Source of the DNA: a virus | Direction: 5' to 3' (one strand) | Length of the DNA stretch: 64,000 nt | IMG/VR virus record: IMGVR_UViG_3300034684_000059 | Span: 1-64,000 of that record | Shown: positions 26,833-35,399 of the stretch, in pieces | How positions within the stretch are numbered: position 1 is the stretch's first letter | Layout: every line of letters starts with the position of its first letter | Notes under the pieces: generated by a model | Told to the model about the DNA's origin: nothing | The model's database searches: none | Seen by the model: only the letters and a program-made list of their open reading frames with translations | Made by a program: the position numbers and the translations under genes

Positions 26833-28782
26833 GTGTACCTGACACAATCTGATATAAGACCAACGTTCGGACATGAAATCCTAGCCAATAACAGACACCC
26901 CAAAGGTTGGGTAACTGTCAAATTTGATGATGGAGAAAAAGATCTTCCCATACAGCAAGTTATCGTCAATGCCCCTATATGGGGTATCTTGCATGCTATG
27001 GATATGAAAGTCAAAACAAAGCATGTTTTCATAAAGGATACGTACTCTAATGATCTTCTCAAGAAAGCAATGACGAAAATCTTCTTAGAGGTTAAAGATC
27101 GTTGTCCTGAAAGAATACAAGAGTTTGTGACTGCTATCTGGGATTGTGCTAATACCATCAATGAACTTGGTGCATTTGAACTTGCAGAACACCATTGTAC
27201 TATCTCTCTTCCTGATCTTGCAGAGATCATGAATGAACCTGCAATGAAAGCGATCACGGATGTTGATCTGACCAATCGATTCGGAACCAACGTTATTGAA
27301 ATGACTCTCAATGACGTAAGAGGAAAAATGTGCAAGTTGCTTGGAACTAAAGGAGCATTAAAAAATGATACGCTTCTTCATTTTCAGCAAACTAACAACA
27401 TAAATCCGAATCAGATGACTCAAGCTTTAGTTGCGTTCGGTCTTCGTACAGAAGTTAACGACATCGTTATTCCAAGAGCGGTACAAGGATCATCTTTAAC
27501 GATGATGCGCGATATCAGAGATATCGCTATCGAGCCTCATGCTGCACGTAAAGCTGCAGTCATGAACCACGCAGCCATCCAAGAATCACAATACTGGGGA
27601 AGAAAAGATCAGTTGCTCCTAAGCGCGATACTCGGAATCGTCCCCGGGGATTGTGGCGCACACAAAACTATAGAAGTTATCCTTAACAAAACGAATATGT
27701 GGTGCTATGTGGGCAAAAACTACATCGCAGACGATGGGCACATAGCTCACATAAATGTGGACAATATGGAAGCTCTTATAGATATACCCCTCCAGATGAT
27801 CACTGTTGGTGGATGTCGTCACAGACATGGGGTATGTGAAACTTGTTTCGGACAACTCCATCTGACCATACCTAAAACAATGAATTTAGGATTGGTTTCT
27901 GCTACCACGATGGTATCTAAAGTGTCTCAGATGATCTTGTCTACAAAACATCTCATCAAGACGTTGTCCAAGATATACGAACTTCCCCCACATGCAGAAG
28001 AAGTATTCCAGAGAAATATCAAAGGTATCTCACTTCATCCTACGTTCCATAAAGAAATGAAGAACAAAGAGTGGTATCTCGGGATAGATCAACGCGACCT
28101 TTATGGAGGTCGATCTGATCTTATTGAGTTGGATAGAGATCTTCCTATCCCGGAAGACAGATTCTCAAGCATCCATTCCGCGTATATCAAATTCACATCG
28201 GACGATGGTCGGGATATCTTTTACGAACTTCCTTTGGATGTTAATGACGTACGACCGTATCTTGCATCAGAATTCATCTTGACGATGAAAGATAAATATC
28301 AGGATATCGTACAAGAAGATCAACTTTTATGGATACCCATGAAAAATCTTCCTAACATGCCTATATTTAGATCTCTGATCATAAACGACTCTATGTCCGA
28401 ATACGTAGAAAGAGTTAAAGCTTTCCTTGAAAGTAAACCTCTTTCAAAACACAAAACATTCCAAGGTGCAATAGAACATTTCACCGAACTGATTTGGTCT
28501 AAAGTTAACATAAACATTGCACATTTGGAAGTGATATTACGAGCTCACATGATTCATGATGAAAACGATTGGTCGATACCGACAAATCCGGATCTGAACA
28601 ATGTGACGTTTGCTCCTACAGGAAGAATACTTCAGAGAAGAACTCTGTCTGAGATGATGTCGTTCGAAGGACACAATGCGCATTTTATGCGGCCACAAAC
28701 GTACGTTATACCTTCGACTAGAGGACCTTTCGATCCATTCTACGATTTTGATCGCCATTGGATACGTGGCAAACTGGGCTAA
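26833..28782 (+). CDS. RNA polymerase beta' subunit, C-terminal half
   Basis: 649 residues from GTG 26833 with TAAGGAGATATC upstream. It holds a trigger-loop/bridge-helix-like stretch (HAARKAAVMNHAAIQESQYW near residues 236-255), then the beta' C-terminal zinc site with C328, C335 and C338 (C-x6-C-x2-C) and probably C276, and right after it NLGLVSATTMVSKVSQM, the counterpart of bacterial GEAVGVIAAQSIGEPGTQ. It completes the beta' subunit begun by the gene at 10592. It forms an operon with beta C, ending at a terminator at 28790. Confidence 0.92.
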   Translation: MYLTQSDIRPTFGHEILANNRHPKGWVTVKFDDGEKDLPIQQVIVNAPIWGILHAMDMKVKTKHVFIKDTYSNDLLKKAMTKIFLEVKDRCPERIQEFVTAIWDCANTINELGAFELAEHHCTISLPDLAEIMNEPAMKAITDVDLTNRFGTNVIEMTLNDVRGKMCKLLGTKGALKNDTLLHFQQTNNINPNQMTQALVAFGLRTEVNDIVIPRAVQGSSLTMMRDIRDIAIEPHAARKAAVMNHAAIQESQYWGRKDQLLLSAILGIVPGDCGAHKTIEVILNKTNMWCYVGKNYIADDGHIAHINVDNMEALIDIPLQMITVGGCRHRHGVCETCFGQLHLTIPKTMNLGLVSATTMVSKVSQMILSTKHLIKTLSKIYELPPHAEEVFQRNIKGISLHPTFHKEMKNKEWYLGIDQRDLYGGRSDLIELDRDLPIPEDRFSSIHSAYIKFTSDDGRDIFYELPLDVNDVRPYLASEFILTMKDKYQDIVQEDQLLWIPMKNLPNMPIFRSLIINDSMSEYVERVKAFLESKPLSKHKTFQGAIEHFTELIWSKVNINIAHLEVILRAHMIHDENDWSIPTNPDLNNVTFAPTGRILQRRTLSEMMSFEGHNAHFMRPQTYVIPSTRGPFDPFYDFDRHWIRGKLG

Positions 28783-28789
28783 CGTAGGA

Positions 28790-28818
28790 TTAAGGGGGGA
28801 TTAACTATCCCCCCATTA
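28790..28818 (+). terminator. Hairpin terminator after RNAP genes
   Basis: TTAAGGGGGGAT and ATCCCCCC-ATTAA form a stem with a short loop, followed by ATTTTAC. Confidence 0.75.
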
Positions 28819-28850
28819 AATTTTACTTAATTTTTGAATGGAGTAGTATC

Positions 28851-29351
28851 ATGTCCAAAACTACAGATGCCAAGAAAACTGCAGTTAAATCGAACACCAA
28901 GAAGACTTCTACAGTAAAACCTAAAAAAACTAAGGTCACTACCAAAAAACCCACTACGGCAAAATCCAAAACTACTAAACAAGAAAAACCTTCATCTAAG
29001 AAAACTGTGGCAAGCAAGAAACCTACTACTAAAGCAAAAGTAACAAAAGAACAGCTTCAAGATATCGTAGATCAAGCAAAAACTGCCAAGCCTATAGACG
29101 AAGATATCGTTGACAAAGAACTTGACAAAAAAATTGAGATGAGTCGTAGTGCCGCTATACATGACCCGTACATGCACAGAGAAACTCTTGTACCTCCTGA
29201 AGAAGGTGCATTTGCTAAAGTATTTGCTGCTCGTGCTGAAAGAAAACGATTTGAAGCAGGAGAAATGACCGAAGAAGAAGTTCAAGCATACAAAAAGAAA
29301 CAAATGAAAGAACTTCTTGATCAGTTCCGTGAAAAATTTGATAAGTCATAG
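28851..29351 (+). CDS. Lys/Thr-rich, histone-H1-like basic protein
   Basis: 166 residues. The first 65 are almost only Lys, Thr, Ser, Ala and Pro (KKTSTVKPKKTKVTTKKPT and similar), with the look of histone H1 tails and of bacterial AlgP/Hc1-type proteins. The rest is a charged helical, coiled-coil-like region with EEGAFAKVFAARAERKRFE in it. I infer a nucleic-acid-binding or condensing protein, possibly for genome or nucleoid organisation. It is a single-gene unit bounded by terminators at 28790 and 29361. Low complexity makes homology searches weak, so the call rests on composition. Confidence 0.75.
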   Translation: MSKTTDAKKTAVKSNTKKTSTVKPKKTKVTTKKPTTAKSKTTKQEKPSSKKTVASKKPTTKAKVTKEQLQDIVDQAKTAKPIDEDIVDKELDKKIEMSRSAAIHDPYMHRETLVPPEEGAFAKVFAARAERKRFEAGEMTEEEVQAYKKKQMKELLDQFREKFDKS

Positions 29352-29360
29352 TTTTTTATA

Positions 29361-29390
29361 GTGGTTGGTATCCTATAAGGATACCACCAT
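29361..29390. terminator. Hairpin terminator
   Basis: GTGG-TTGGTATCC, loop TATAA, GGATACCACCA: a stem of about 10 bp after the Lys-rich gene. Confidence 0.7.
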
Positions 29391-29414
29391 TAAACTGGGA
29401 ATAGATTATTTGTT

Positions 29415-30881
29415 ATGTTTCCGATACATATTGACGTATATCCAACATGCATTGAGGTTATGGCTTCCCCACATGGGCATGTCCCAAATGGAAATATCAA
29501 AAAAGTTCTGAACGATCTTACTGAGTTTGAATACGATAAATTTCGAAACAAATGGAAATTCAAATATGCGTACTATCTTTTTAATGAGAACACTCAAAGA
29601 TTAGTACTGCCAAGACAGTTGCTGCGTAATGTGATAGAGTGTTTGAAAAGTCAGTGTCTACCGTACAATCTCAACTATCCGAAATTGCACAGAGTCAAAG
29701 ACATACATGCAACCATCCGTCCGGAATGGAACGACCGACCAGAACACGGTAAAGTGATCGCCCACCTTAGCAATGCACAACACAGCATGAGAGCATCTAA
29801 CCTTCAGACAGGTAAAGGAAAGACGTATTGTGCTCTACGATCACTTTGCAATCTGCACAAAAGAACTCTCATCGTTTGCGATGGACTTGTTGAACAGTGG
29901 GTAGACGAAATACACGAAAAAACCCTGATCCCCGAAGATCAAGTATATGTCCTGAAAGGTAGTGCTAGCGTTATCCAAGCGTTGAAGTTCACTAAAAAAG
30001 AACATCCTTCCGTATTTGTTGCATCATTAGATACACTGATGCCTTACGTATTAGGACAAGGGGTATACCAAGACATCGATCCTTGGAGTAAATTTGTCAG
30101 TAAATTCTATTTCGGTACGAAGATCATTGATGAATTTCATCTGAATATGCAGGCACTCATTAATCTAGATCTCCGTACGAATATACCCAACAACATCTAT
30201 CTGTCAGCTACACCTAAACGAAGTAAGAAATCTGAAGCTAGGATCTTTGACATCATCTTCCCCAGATACATGATAGTGGGCGGAGAAACTTACGACAAAT
30301 ACGTTCATGTTAAATTCTTCCGGTACGATTTGCACACTCCAAAACCTGGGGTGTTCAAAACTATACATGGGTATTCTCATACCAAGTACGAAGGATTTCT
30401 AGTCAACAATTCTATGGCTCAAGCAGTGATTTTGAATGACATTTTGTTCCCCTTGATATCTACGGAATTTATTAAGATCAGAAGACCTGAACAAAAATTG
30501 CTTATATTCGGATCCACGATAGTGTTTTGTCAGCTTCTACAAAGAAAGATCCAGCAACAGTATCCGGAATTAAATGTCAAAACTTTTGTTTCTGGAGATC
30601 CTCTCGAACACCTGGAAGCCGACATTATCGTAGGAACCCCTAAATCCTGCGGTACTGGTAAAGATATACCAAATCTTAGAACAGTTATAAACACGACAAG
30701 TTTAAGCTCGCCACCTACTGTAGAACAAATGCTTGGCCGTTTGCGTAAACTCAAAACAGAGGACACTCCAATCTATGTCGATATGTACAATGCCAGTCTG
30801 GAACGACAACGTGCACATTATCACGATCGTAAAAATATCTATAGATTGAAAGCAAAAACGTATACTGAGCACACGATATGA
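29415..30881 (+). CDS. Superfamily 2 DNA/RNA helicase (UvsW-like)
   Basis: 488 residues. Motif I (Walker A) QTGKGKT is at 131-137, motif II DEFH at 239-242, motif III SAT at 264-266 and motif VI QMLGRLRK at 438-445, in the order of SF2 DEAD/DEAH-type helicases. The N-terminal 110 residues look like an added DNA-binding or substrate domain, as in T4 UvsW and RapA/RadD-type phage helicases. UvsW-like enzymes unwind branched DNA (fork regression, R-loop removal) and help replication restart. The gene has its own spacer and terminator; the ribosome binding site (CTGGGAATAG) is weak. Confidence 0.88.
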   Translation: MFPIHIDVYPTCIEVMASPHGHVPNGNIKKVLNDLTEFEYDKFRNKWKFKYAYYLFNENTQRLVLPRQLLRNVIECLKSQCLPYNLNYPKLHRVKDIHATIRPEWNDRPEHGKVIAHLSNAQHSMRASNLQTGKGKTYCALRSLCNLHKRTLIVCDGLVEQWVDEIHEKTLIPEDQVYVLKGSASVIQALKFTKKEHPSVFVASLDTLMPYVLGQGVYQDIDPWSKFVSKFYFGTKIIDEFHLNMQALINLDLRTNIPNNIYLSATPKRSKKSEARIFDIIFPRYMIVGGETYDKYVHVKFFRYDLHTPKPGVFKTIHGYSHTKYEGFLVNNSMAQAVILNDILFPLISTEFIKIRRPEQKLLIFGSTIVFCQLLQRKIQQQYPELNVKTFVSGDPLEHLEADIIVGTPKSCGTGKDIPNLRTVINTTSLSSPPTVEQMLGRLRKLKTEDTPIYVDMYNASLERQRAHYHDRKNIYRLKAKTYTEHTI

Positions 30882-30882
30882 C

Positions 30883-30931
30883 TTAAGTAGGTACGATAGA
30901 ATACTAGTTTATTTCTATCGTACCTACTTAA
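30883..30931. terminator. Long hairpin terminator
   Basis: A stem of about 19 bp (TTAAGTAGGTACGATAGAA and its complement) with a 10-base loop, starting within two bases of the helicase stop. Confidence 0.85.
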
Positions 30932-30957
30932 ATACAAATCAGAAAAGGACTTTCAAA

Positions 30958-31611
30958 ATGATACAACTTAAACAAACTGAACATTGGTCAAGACTTAATA
31001 TTTTTGTCAAGAATCAGGATGATACTTGGACAGAAGTTAAGAATATCCATATTAAGACAGAACAAGGATGGAAACCTGTATGGAAATACTCTTGGGAAGT
31101 TGGTACTTGGGGAGAATGTTCTGAAAAATGTGGTGGGGGAGAACAAGTTAGAGATGTAACTTGTCTTAGATCTGATGGTATATACAAATCAGATCGATTT
31201 TGTAGTGAGATAAGTAAACCAGCATCTGTTCAGGAGTGCAACACTGGACCCTGTGGGTCTTACGCTACAGTTACCAGACTTTTGCATTATGGTCAGTTTA
31301 ATGTGAATGGAAATTCCTTCGGTGTCAGCGTGGGTGGTACTTACCTGATAGAACCTACTCTTCCTGAAGGAGAAAATACCCTGATAGTCACCGCACAACG
31401 TCCGGGATTATCGTGGCACCAAGGTACGATTATAGACATTTTATTCTGCAAAGACACACCAGAAGCATTTCGTCCTATATCGGGATTTCCACCAAGTCAC
31501 AGTTCTATTCAATATCCTGTGGAGTGTCAGCAATACGGAATAACTAAAGGAACAAAAGTATTGACATATAACCGAGGAGTAGATTCCACCCGGATGGTAT
31601 TCAAATTCTAA
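30958..31611 (+). CDS. Tail-fibre-like protein with thrombospondin type 1 domain
   Basis: 217 residues. Residues 1-44 read like the N-terminal module of phage tail proteins (IFVKNQDDTWTEVKNIHIKT, then GWKPVW). Residues about 45-99 are a complete thrombospondin type 1 repeat: Trp at 46 and 51, six cysteines at C54, C58, C69, C82, C94 and C99, the CGGGEQVR motif and a CNTGPC end, exactly the pattern of animal TSP1/ADAMTS modules. The rest is beta-rich. TSP1 modules bind glycans and proteins outside cells, so a receptor-binding or virion-surface role is likely. Three disulfides would require export or assembly into the virion. It starts an operon with 31626 and 32163. Confidence 0.8.
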   Translation: MIQLKQTEHWSRLNIFVKNQDDTWTEVKNIHIKTEQGWKPVWKYSWEVGTWGECSEKCGGGEQVRDVTCLRSDGIYKSDRFCSEISKPASVQECNTGPCGSYATVTRLLHYGQFNVNGNSFGVSVGGTYLIEPTLPEGENTLIVTAQRPGLSWHQGTIIDILFCKDTPEAFRPISGFPPSHSSIQYPVECQQYGITKGTKVLTYNRGVDSTRMVFKF

Positions 31612-31625
31612 GGAGTCGTAAGTCA

Positions 31626-32141
31626 ATGTACGATAAAGAACATACGGTTGCGTTTACTGGACATCGACCACATGCGTTTATACCACAATACATCCAAGAG
31701 TACAACGAAATCCCAGATACTTTAGTACAGTTGATTTATGGCGAAATTGAATCGTTGTATTTGTATGAAGCCTGTCGCCATTTTATTTCTGGTGGTGCTC
31801 TTGGTTGGGACATGTGGTCAGCATTTGCTGTTTTTCAGTTAAAAAACAAATATCCTGAAGTACGCCTTACTATCGCAAGACCATTCCCTTCCCAGGATGC
31901 AAAGTGGTCACGAGAAAGTAAACGTATCTACAATGATGTTTTGCTCAGAGCAGATGAAGTTGTCGATACCAGTGACGATCCTTATTTTGCATGGAAATTG
32001 ATGTTTCGTAACAAGTGGATGGTCGATCGTTGCAGCTATCTGATAGCAGGAAAACGTTCGGATATAACTACAGGTGGGACTGCTGCGTGTATCAACTATG
32101 CACGTATTCGCAAAGTGGAAGTGCTAGAATTGGAGTTTTAA
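31626..32141 (+). CDS. SLOG-family (YpsA/DUF1273-like) nucleotide-binding protein
   Basis: 171 residues. FTGHRP at 10-15 and GGALGWD at 57-63 are the signature motifs of the DprA/LOG-like Rossmann fold in YpsA/DUF1273 proteins. A conserved-looking DRCSYLIAG near residue 135 and a C-terminal GGTAACINYAR also fit. SLOG proteins bind nucleotides or nucleotide-derived ligands, and some act as sensors in conflict systems; the ligand here is unknown. It sits 14 bases after the TSP1-domain gene and 21 before a membrane protein, all under one transcription unit. Confidence 0.82.
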   Translation: MYDKEHTVAFTGHRPHAFIPQYIQEYNEIPDTLVQLIYGEIESLYLYEACRHFISGGALGWDMWSAFAVFQLKNKYPEVRLTIARPFPSQDAKWSRESKRIYNDVLLRADEVVDTSDDPYFAWKLMFRNKWMVDRCSYLIAGKRSDITTGGTAACINYARIRKVEVLELEF

Positions 32142-32162
32142 CTTGTAAACTGGAGTTCTATT

Positions 32163-33470
32163 ATGGTTAGTTGGTTAGGTTTTCTTTGGATCGTTATACT
32201 CACACTGGCAGATGCGGTTTTTCTGCAACCTATCAAGATTGTTATTTCGTTCATCGTCAGATTTCTTTGGTATCCTGGAGTACATCGAAGACGAGATATA
32301 CTGGATCGAAGTGATCCGAACATACAAGCACTATTCACTTTCTTTGAAAGAGCAAATGTTGAAAAATACGAAAACCCTGAGCTTATCAAATATTACAAAA
32401 GTATCCACAATATTGCTCGTAAAAGTATCCCCCACCTTGCTGACAATGGGGATGGGTTTAAATTCCATGCTATCGTGGAAGGCATCACTCAGAATCCTGA
32501 ACGAGTAGAAAGTCTTCTTAGAGAATACATTACCCCCGATGGGATCATATGCAGGCACCCTATAGGACATGATAAGTGTAAAGCCGCAGCGAATTTCTCT
32601 GGAGATATGGCGTCAGGACTTCTGTATCTTTTATCTCGGATGAGGAATAAACAAAAAGATCTGTCTGATGCATGCATATGTGCGATCTGCAAGTTGTTTG
32701 AGACCACCACATTTCAGTGGTATATCCCAAATAAAAAGATCTTCAAATTCCCTATGAAGTTCATGCATCCAGATGCAGAGCAAAGACGTATAGAAGATCG
32801 AGGATGGGTCTACACACCCATAGGACTTGGTCCTCAGATACATCGCATCCTTACGTGGTATACCCTTGGTTATCAGTACACAGGTGATCGCAGGTATCAG
32901 TTCCTGTACTATTTTACACTGATTTTGTTTGCTCCTTTGCTTTTAGTGTGCAATGGTGATCCTTCTATCTTTGTAAAGAAGTATTACTTAACTGCGTGGT
33001 ATGCAACACACAGTTCCGCGTATATCTATGCTGCTCTACACGAAGCAAGTGACGATAAGTATATCTCCGGTGTACTTACCCGGAAGTTGGAAAGAAATCT
33101 TGCAAGAATGGCTGACAGATATCAGACCAACGTAGAATTTACTTTACTTGCATCTAAGTACGGCAATAGACCAGTGGAACTTCCAAAAATTATGTATCTT
33201 GTTCCAAAAGGACAAAACACATTCCCGAATGACGATGATGGAAGTTGGAAAGAATACATTTCGCTGAGAGGATTTAAACGTAAACAATACGCAGATACTT
33301 GGCTTACTCCTAAAACTTTAGGACATCCATATATTTGGGAGAACAATCCGTTAAAACCTCTTGAGTGTGATGACTGGAGAAGAGAACATGCCAGTATCGA
33401 TTTATACATTGCTCACTTACATTTAAATACACTTCCACGCCCAGTTCCCTATTCCGCATATCTCAGCTAA
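32163..33470 (+). CDS. Membrane-anchored protein of unknown function
   Basis: 435 residues. A hydrophobic N-terminus (about residues 4-37, LGFLWIVILTLADAVFLQPI onward) is a signal anchor or transmembrane helix, and a second hydrophobic segment (about 247-264, LILFAPLLLVC) may be another. The rest is helical with many Arg, Tyr, Trp and His, and could form an alpha-toroid, but I recognise no enzyme family. It ends the operon with the TSP1 and SLOG genes. It must act in or at the host inner membrane; the purpose is unknown. Confidence 0.75.
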   Translation: MVSWLGFLWIVILTLADAVFLQPIKIVISFIVRFLWYPGVHRRRDILDRSDPNIQALFTFFERANVEKYENPELIKYYKSIHNIARKSIPHLADNGDGFKFHAIVEGITQNPERVESLLREYITPDGIICRHPIGHDKCKAAANFSGDMASGLLYLLSRMRNKQKDLSDACICAICKLFETTTFQWYIPNKKIFKFPMKFMHPDAEQRRIEDRGWVYTPIGLGPQIHRILTWYTLGYQYTGDRRYQFLYYFTLILFAPLLLVCNGDPSIFVKKYYLTAWYATHSSAYIYAALHEASDDKYISGVLTRKLERNLARMADRYQTNVEFTLLASKYGNRPVELPKIMYLVPKGQNTFPNDDDGSWKEYISLRGFKRKQYADTWLTPKTLGHPYIWENNPLKPLECDDWRREHASIDLYIAHLHLNTLPRPVPYSAYLS

Positions 33471-33480
33471 ACTATATCTT

Positions 33481-33510
33481 ACTGTCCTGTCCTTTTGGGG
33501 ACAGGACAGT
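33481..33510. terminator. Hairpin terminator
   Basis: ACTGTCCTGTCC, loop TTTTG, then the complement, followed by ATTTTAA. Confidence 0.85.
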
Positions 33511-33579
33511 ATTTTAACATAACAAACTTATATTTTTGTCTGAACATTTCATGTACACAGTCAATAAGGGGGCAACACT

Positions 33580-34113
33580 GTGGAAAGGGATGCTTACGTC
33601 ATATTCACTATAAGTTTCGTTCTGATGATAATCGGGATCTGTGCTCACAAGATACTACCAAGTAAGTTACCCAAAACAAAAATTCTTCCAGAAGAAATGC
33701 AAACTCTTATCCAAACTATCTCTAAAATGGATAAACAGATAGACTCTACTGAAGACGAATTACGGAAGTGTTATGTTTGCACAAATTACGATATTTTAGC
33801 AGAGTTAACTTCTAAAAAACTTATCAAACATCAAGTTCACAAAATACTGTACTTACATAAATTGCATCTTTTGGAACACAAGTATAAATTCAAATCACAA
33901 TTCCCAAGTGTATTTGAATCCAGGCATAAACTTAAAACTAAGAAAGAAATCTGGATTGAACGTTTGGATAGACTCAAGTGTTGTAACACCAAAAATTCAG
34001 ATCCTATAGATGTACGAAAACGTATGCACTATTGCAGCACAAGAATCAAAATCATTGTAGTTACCGACAGATATCTAGTTAAATTCATTTTAACTAATTA
34101 TTCTAAAAAGTAA
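33580..34113 (+). CDS. Small single-pass membrane protein
   Basis: 177 residues from GTG 33580, preceded by ATAAGGGGGCAACACT. Residues about 5-24 (AYVIFTISFVLMIIGICAH) are a single transmembrane helix. The remaining 150 residues are Lys-rich and helical with scattered Cys and His, facing the cytoplasm if the positive-inside rule holds. No family is recognised. Size and topology would fit a spanin, an accessory lysis protein or an envelope-targeted early protein, but the sequence decides none of these. Confidence 0.7.
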   Translation: MERDAYVIFTISFVLMIIGICAHKILPSKLPKTKILPEEMQTLIQTISKMDKQIDSTEDELRKCYVCTNYDILAELTSKKLIKHQVHKILYLHKLHLLEHKYKFKSQFPSVFESRHKLKTKKEIWIERLDRLKCCNTKNSDPIDVRKRMHYCSTRIKIIVVTDRYLVKFILTNYSKK

Positions 34114-34137
34114 CTGTCGTTCATTTAAATTCGAGGC

Positions 34138-34145
34138 TATATTAC
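34138..34145 (+). promoter_or_regulatory. TATATTAC early-type promoter
   Basis: GGCTATATTACTCCTTTGAATAC lies 55 bp upstream of ATG 34201. Confidence 0.7.
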
Positions 34146-34200
34146 TCCTTTGAATACCCCACTACCATTGGTGTAGTGTATAAATTTAAAGGAGCATATC

Positions 34201-34512
34201 ATGCGAATTTCTCACGCTATTTCTAATTTGTTGTGCCCTACGGTTAATGATATCTGTTCCAGAATAATCAAAAGGACAGACCGTAGGTCAGAAATATGTG
34301 GGCATATCCACAGAACCGAAAAAGACACACTGATTCTGAAGGTAGAGGCAGAAGGACGTCAATCCATTACTGAAATAACGGATGCAGATCTGGCCCGCAT
34401 CCGTCAAAACTTAAGCCACACTCGCATACAGACTCATGGTGTATGGGTGAAGGTAACTAACGTAGTTTCTGAACCTACTGCATTGGAATTCAATATGTCA
34501 GTGTCTTGGTAA
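34201..34512 (+). CDS. Small unknown early-type protein
   Basis: 103 residues, ATG preceded by AAAGGAGCATATC. The protein is basic, with several Arg-Ile patterns in its N-terminal half and a beta-rich end. No family is recognised. The TATATTAC promoter puts it among the presumptive early genes, whose products in jumbo phages often target host functions. It is followed 15 bases later by 34528. Confidence 0.7.
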   Translation: MRISHAISNLLCPTVNDICSRIIKRTDRRSEICGHIHRTEKDTLILKVEAEGRQSITEITDADLARIRQNLSHTRIQTHGVWVKVTNVVSEPTALEFNMSVSW

Positions 34513-34527
34513 ACAAGAGGAGCGCAT

Positions 34528-34740
34528 ATGCAAACTCTCGAATCGTTGGAAAAGAAGCTGACCACGATATTGCAAAGCTTACCTCAACTGTCTGACCCCG
34601 GCCTTGATGGAACGATAACTTACGTTAAATTTCAACGTGATGGGAAAATACAAAGAATCATTCCCACACACCAACTTCCAGCGGTAAAGAGTATCTTAGA
34701 TGAGTTAGGATACGAAAAACGTGAAGGGTCTCCCGAATAG
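34528..34740 (+). CDS. Small unknown protein (70 residues)
   Basis: ATG preceded by AAGAGGAGCGCAT. An amphipathic N-terminal helix (LESLEKKLTTILQSL) is followed by a short beta-rich, basic part. No family is recognised. Its last codons lie inside the terminator hairpin of the unit, which can only form after the ribosome has passed. Confidence 0.65.
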   Translation: MQTLESLEKKLTTILQSLPQLSDPGLDGTITYVKFQRDGKIQRIIPTHQLPAVKSILDELGYEKREGSPE

Positions 34741-34752
34741 GGGACCCTTCAC
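34721..34752. terminator. Hairpin terminator overlapping a stop codon
   Basis: GTGAAGGGTC and GACCCTTCAC form the main stem, with TCC/GG pairs inside. The stop codon of the 34528 gene lies in the loop. Confidence 0.75.
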
Positions 34753-34836
34753 GACATTCATTCAAACTATAGAAATATATTATTTTTTTGCAGAAGAGAT
34801 TAAGTGATTATCTTCTGTAGTCTTAAGGAGGCTCGT

Positions 34837-35223
34837 ATGAATTTTAAATCCCTAGTAGCATCTACACAAACAAAAGTGTCTCAGGAAAAAGGTCTTTCTG
34901 TTTTACTTAGTCATCTGCATACTCAGTATACAGAGGTTAAGAAAACTATGAATTATAGACCTCAAATTGTCTTGTTTTTAATACGCCCCAAAGAGAGACA
35001 TAACCCGACGAGAATAGATATCGTCGATAAATGTTCTCGAGAAGTGTATGCTTCGATTGATGTGTCTTACGACACAAGGTTAAAAGAAATCTATGACACC
35101 ATAATGCTACAGAATTTGAAAGAATTCAAACACATTCCCATGTACATCAAGTTGATAACCAAAGGTTATCCTACGTTAATCAGCAGCACCGATGTAGTGA
35201 ATCGGAAAGGTTCGGTAGTATGA
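34837..35223 (+). CDS. Unknown 128-residue protein
   Basis: Start at ATG 34837 (MNFKSLVAST), as TTAAGGAGGCTCGT precedes it; the upstream GTG at 34804 has no site. The spacer contains TATATTAT at 34771, a one-base variant of the early-type promoter. The protein has a mixed alpha/beta composition with no known motif. Confidence 0.7.
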   Translation: MNFKSLVASTQTKVSQEKGLSVLLSHLHTQYTEVKKTMNYRPQIVLFLIRPKERHNPTRIDIVDKCSREVYASIDVSYDTRLKEIYDTIMLQNLKEFKHIPMYIKLITKGYPTLISSTDVVNRKGSVV

Positions 35224-35243
35224 TGGAGAGTTTGGGTTGGGAG

Positions 35244-35285
35244 GATAAGGAGCAGAAGACAAAATAAGTCTCTTCTGCTCCTTAT
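35244..35285. terminator. Hairpin terminator
   Basis: ATAAGGAGCAGAAGA and its complement TCTTCTGCTCCTTAT, with a 12-base loop, followed by a T-run (TTTTTA). Confidence 0.85.
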
Positions 35286-35399
35286 TTTTACATGTATAAA
35301 TTTTATTTTTTGTTCATTTTTAACTTTTTTAAAAATATGAAAGTAATGATATACTGACTCGGATCTCTGTTTTAAACCATCCCCAAAAAGGAAAAACTT

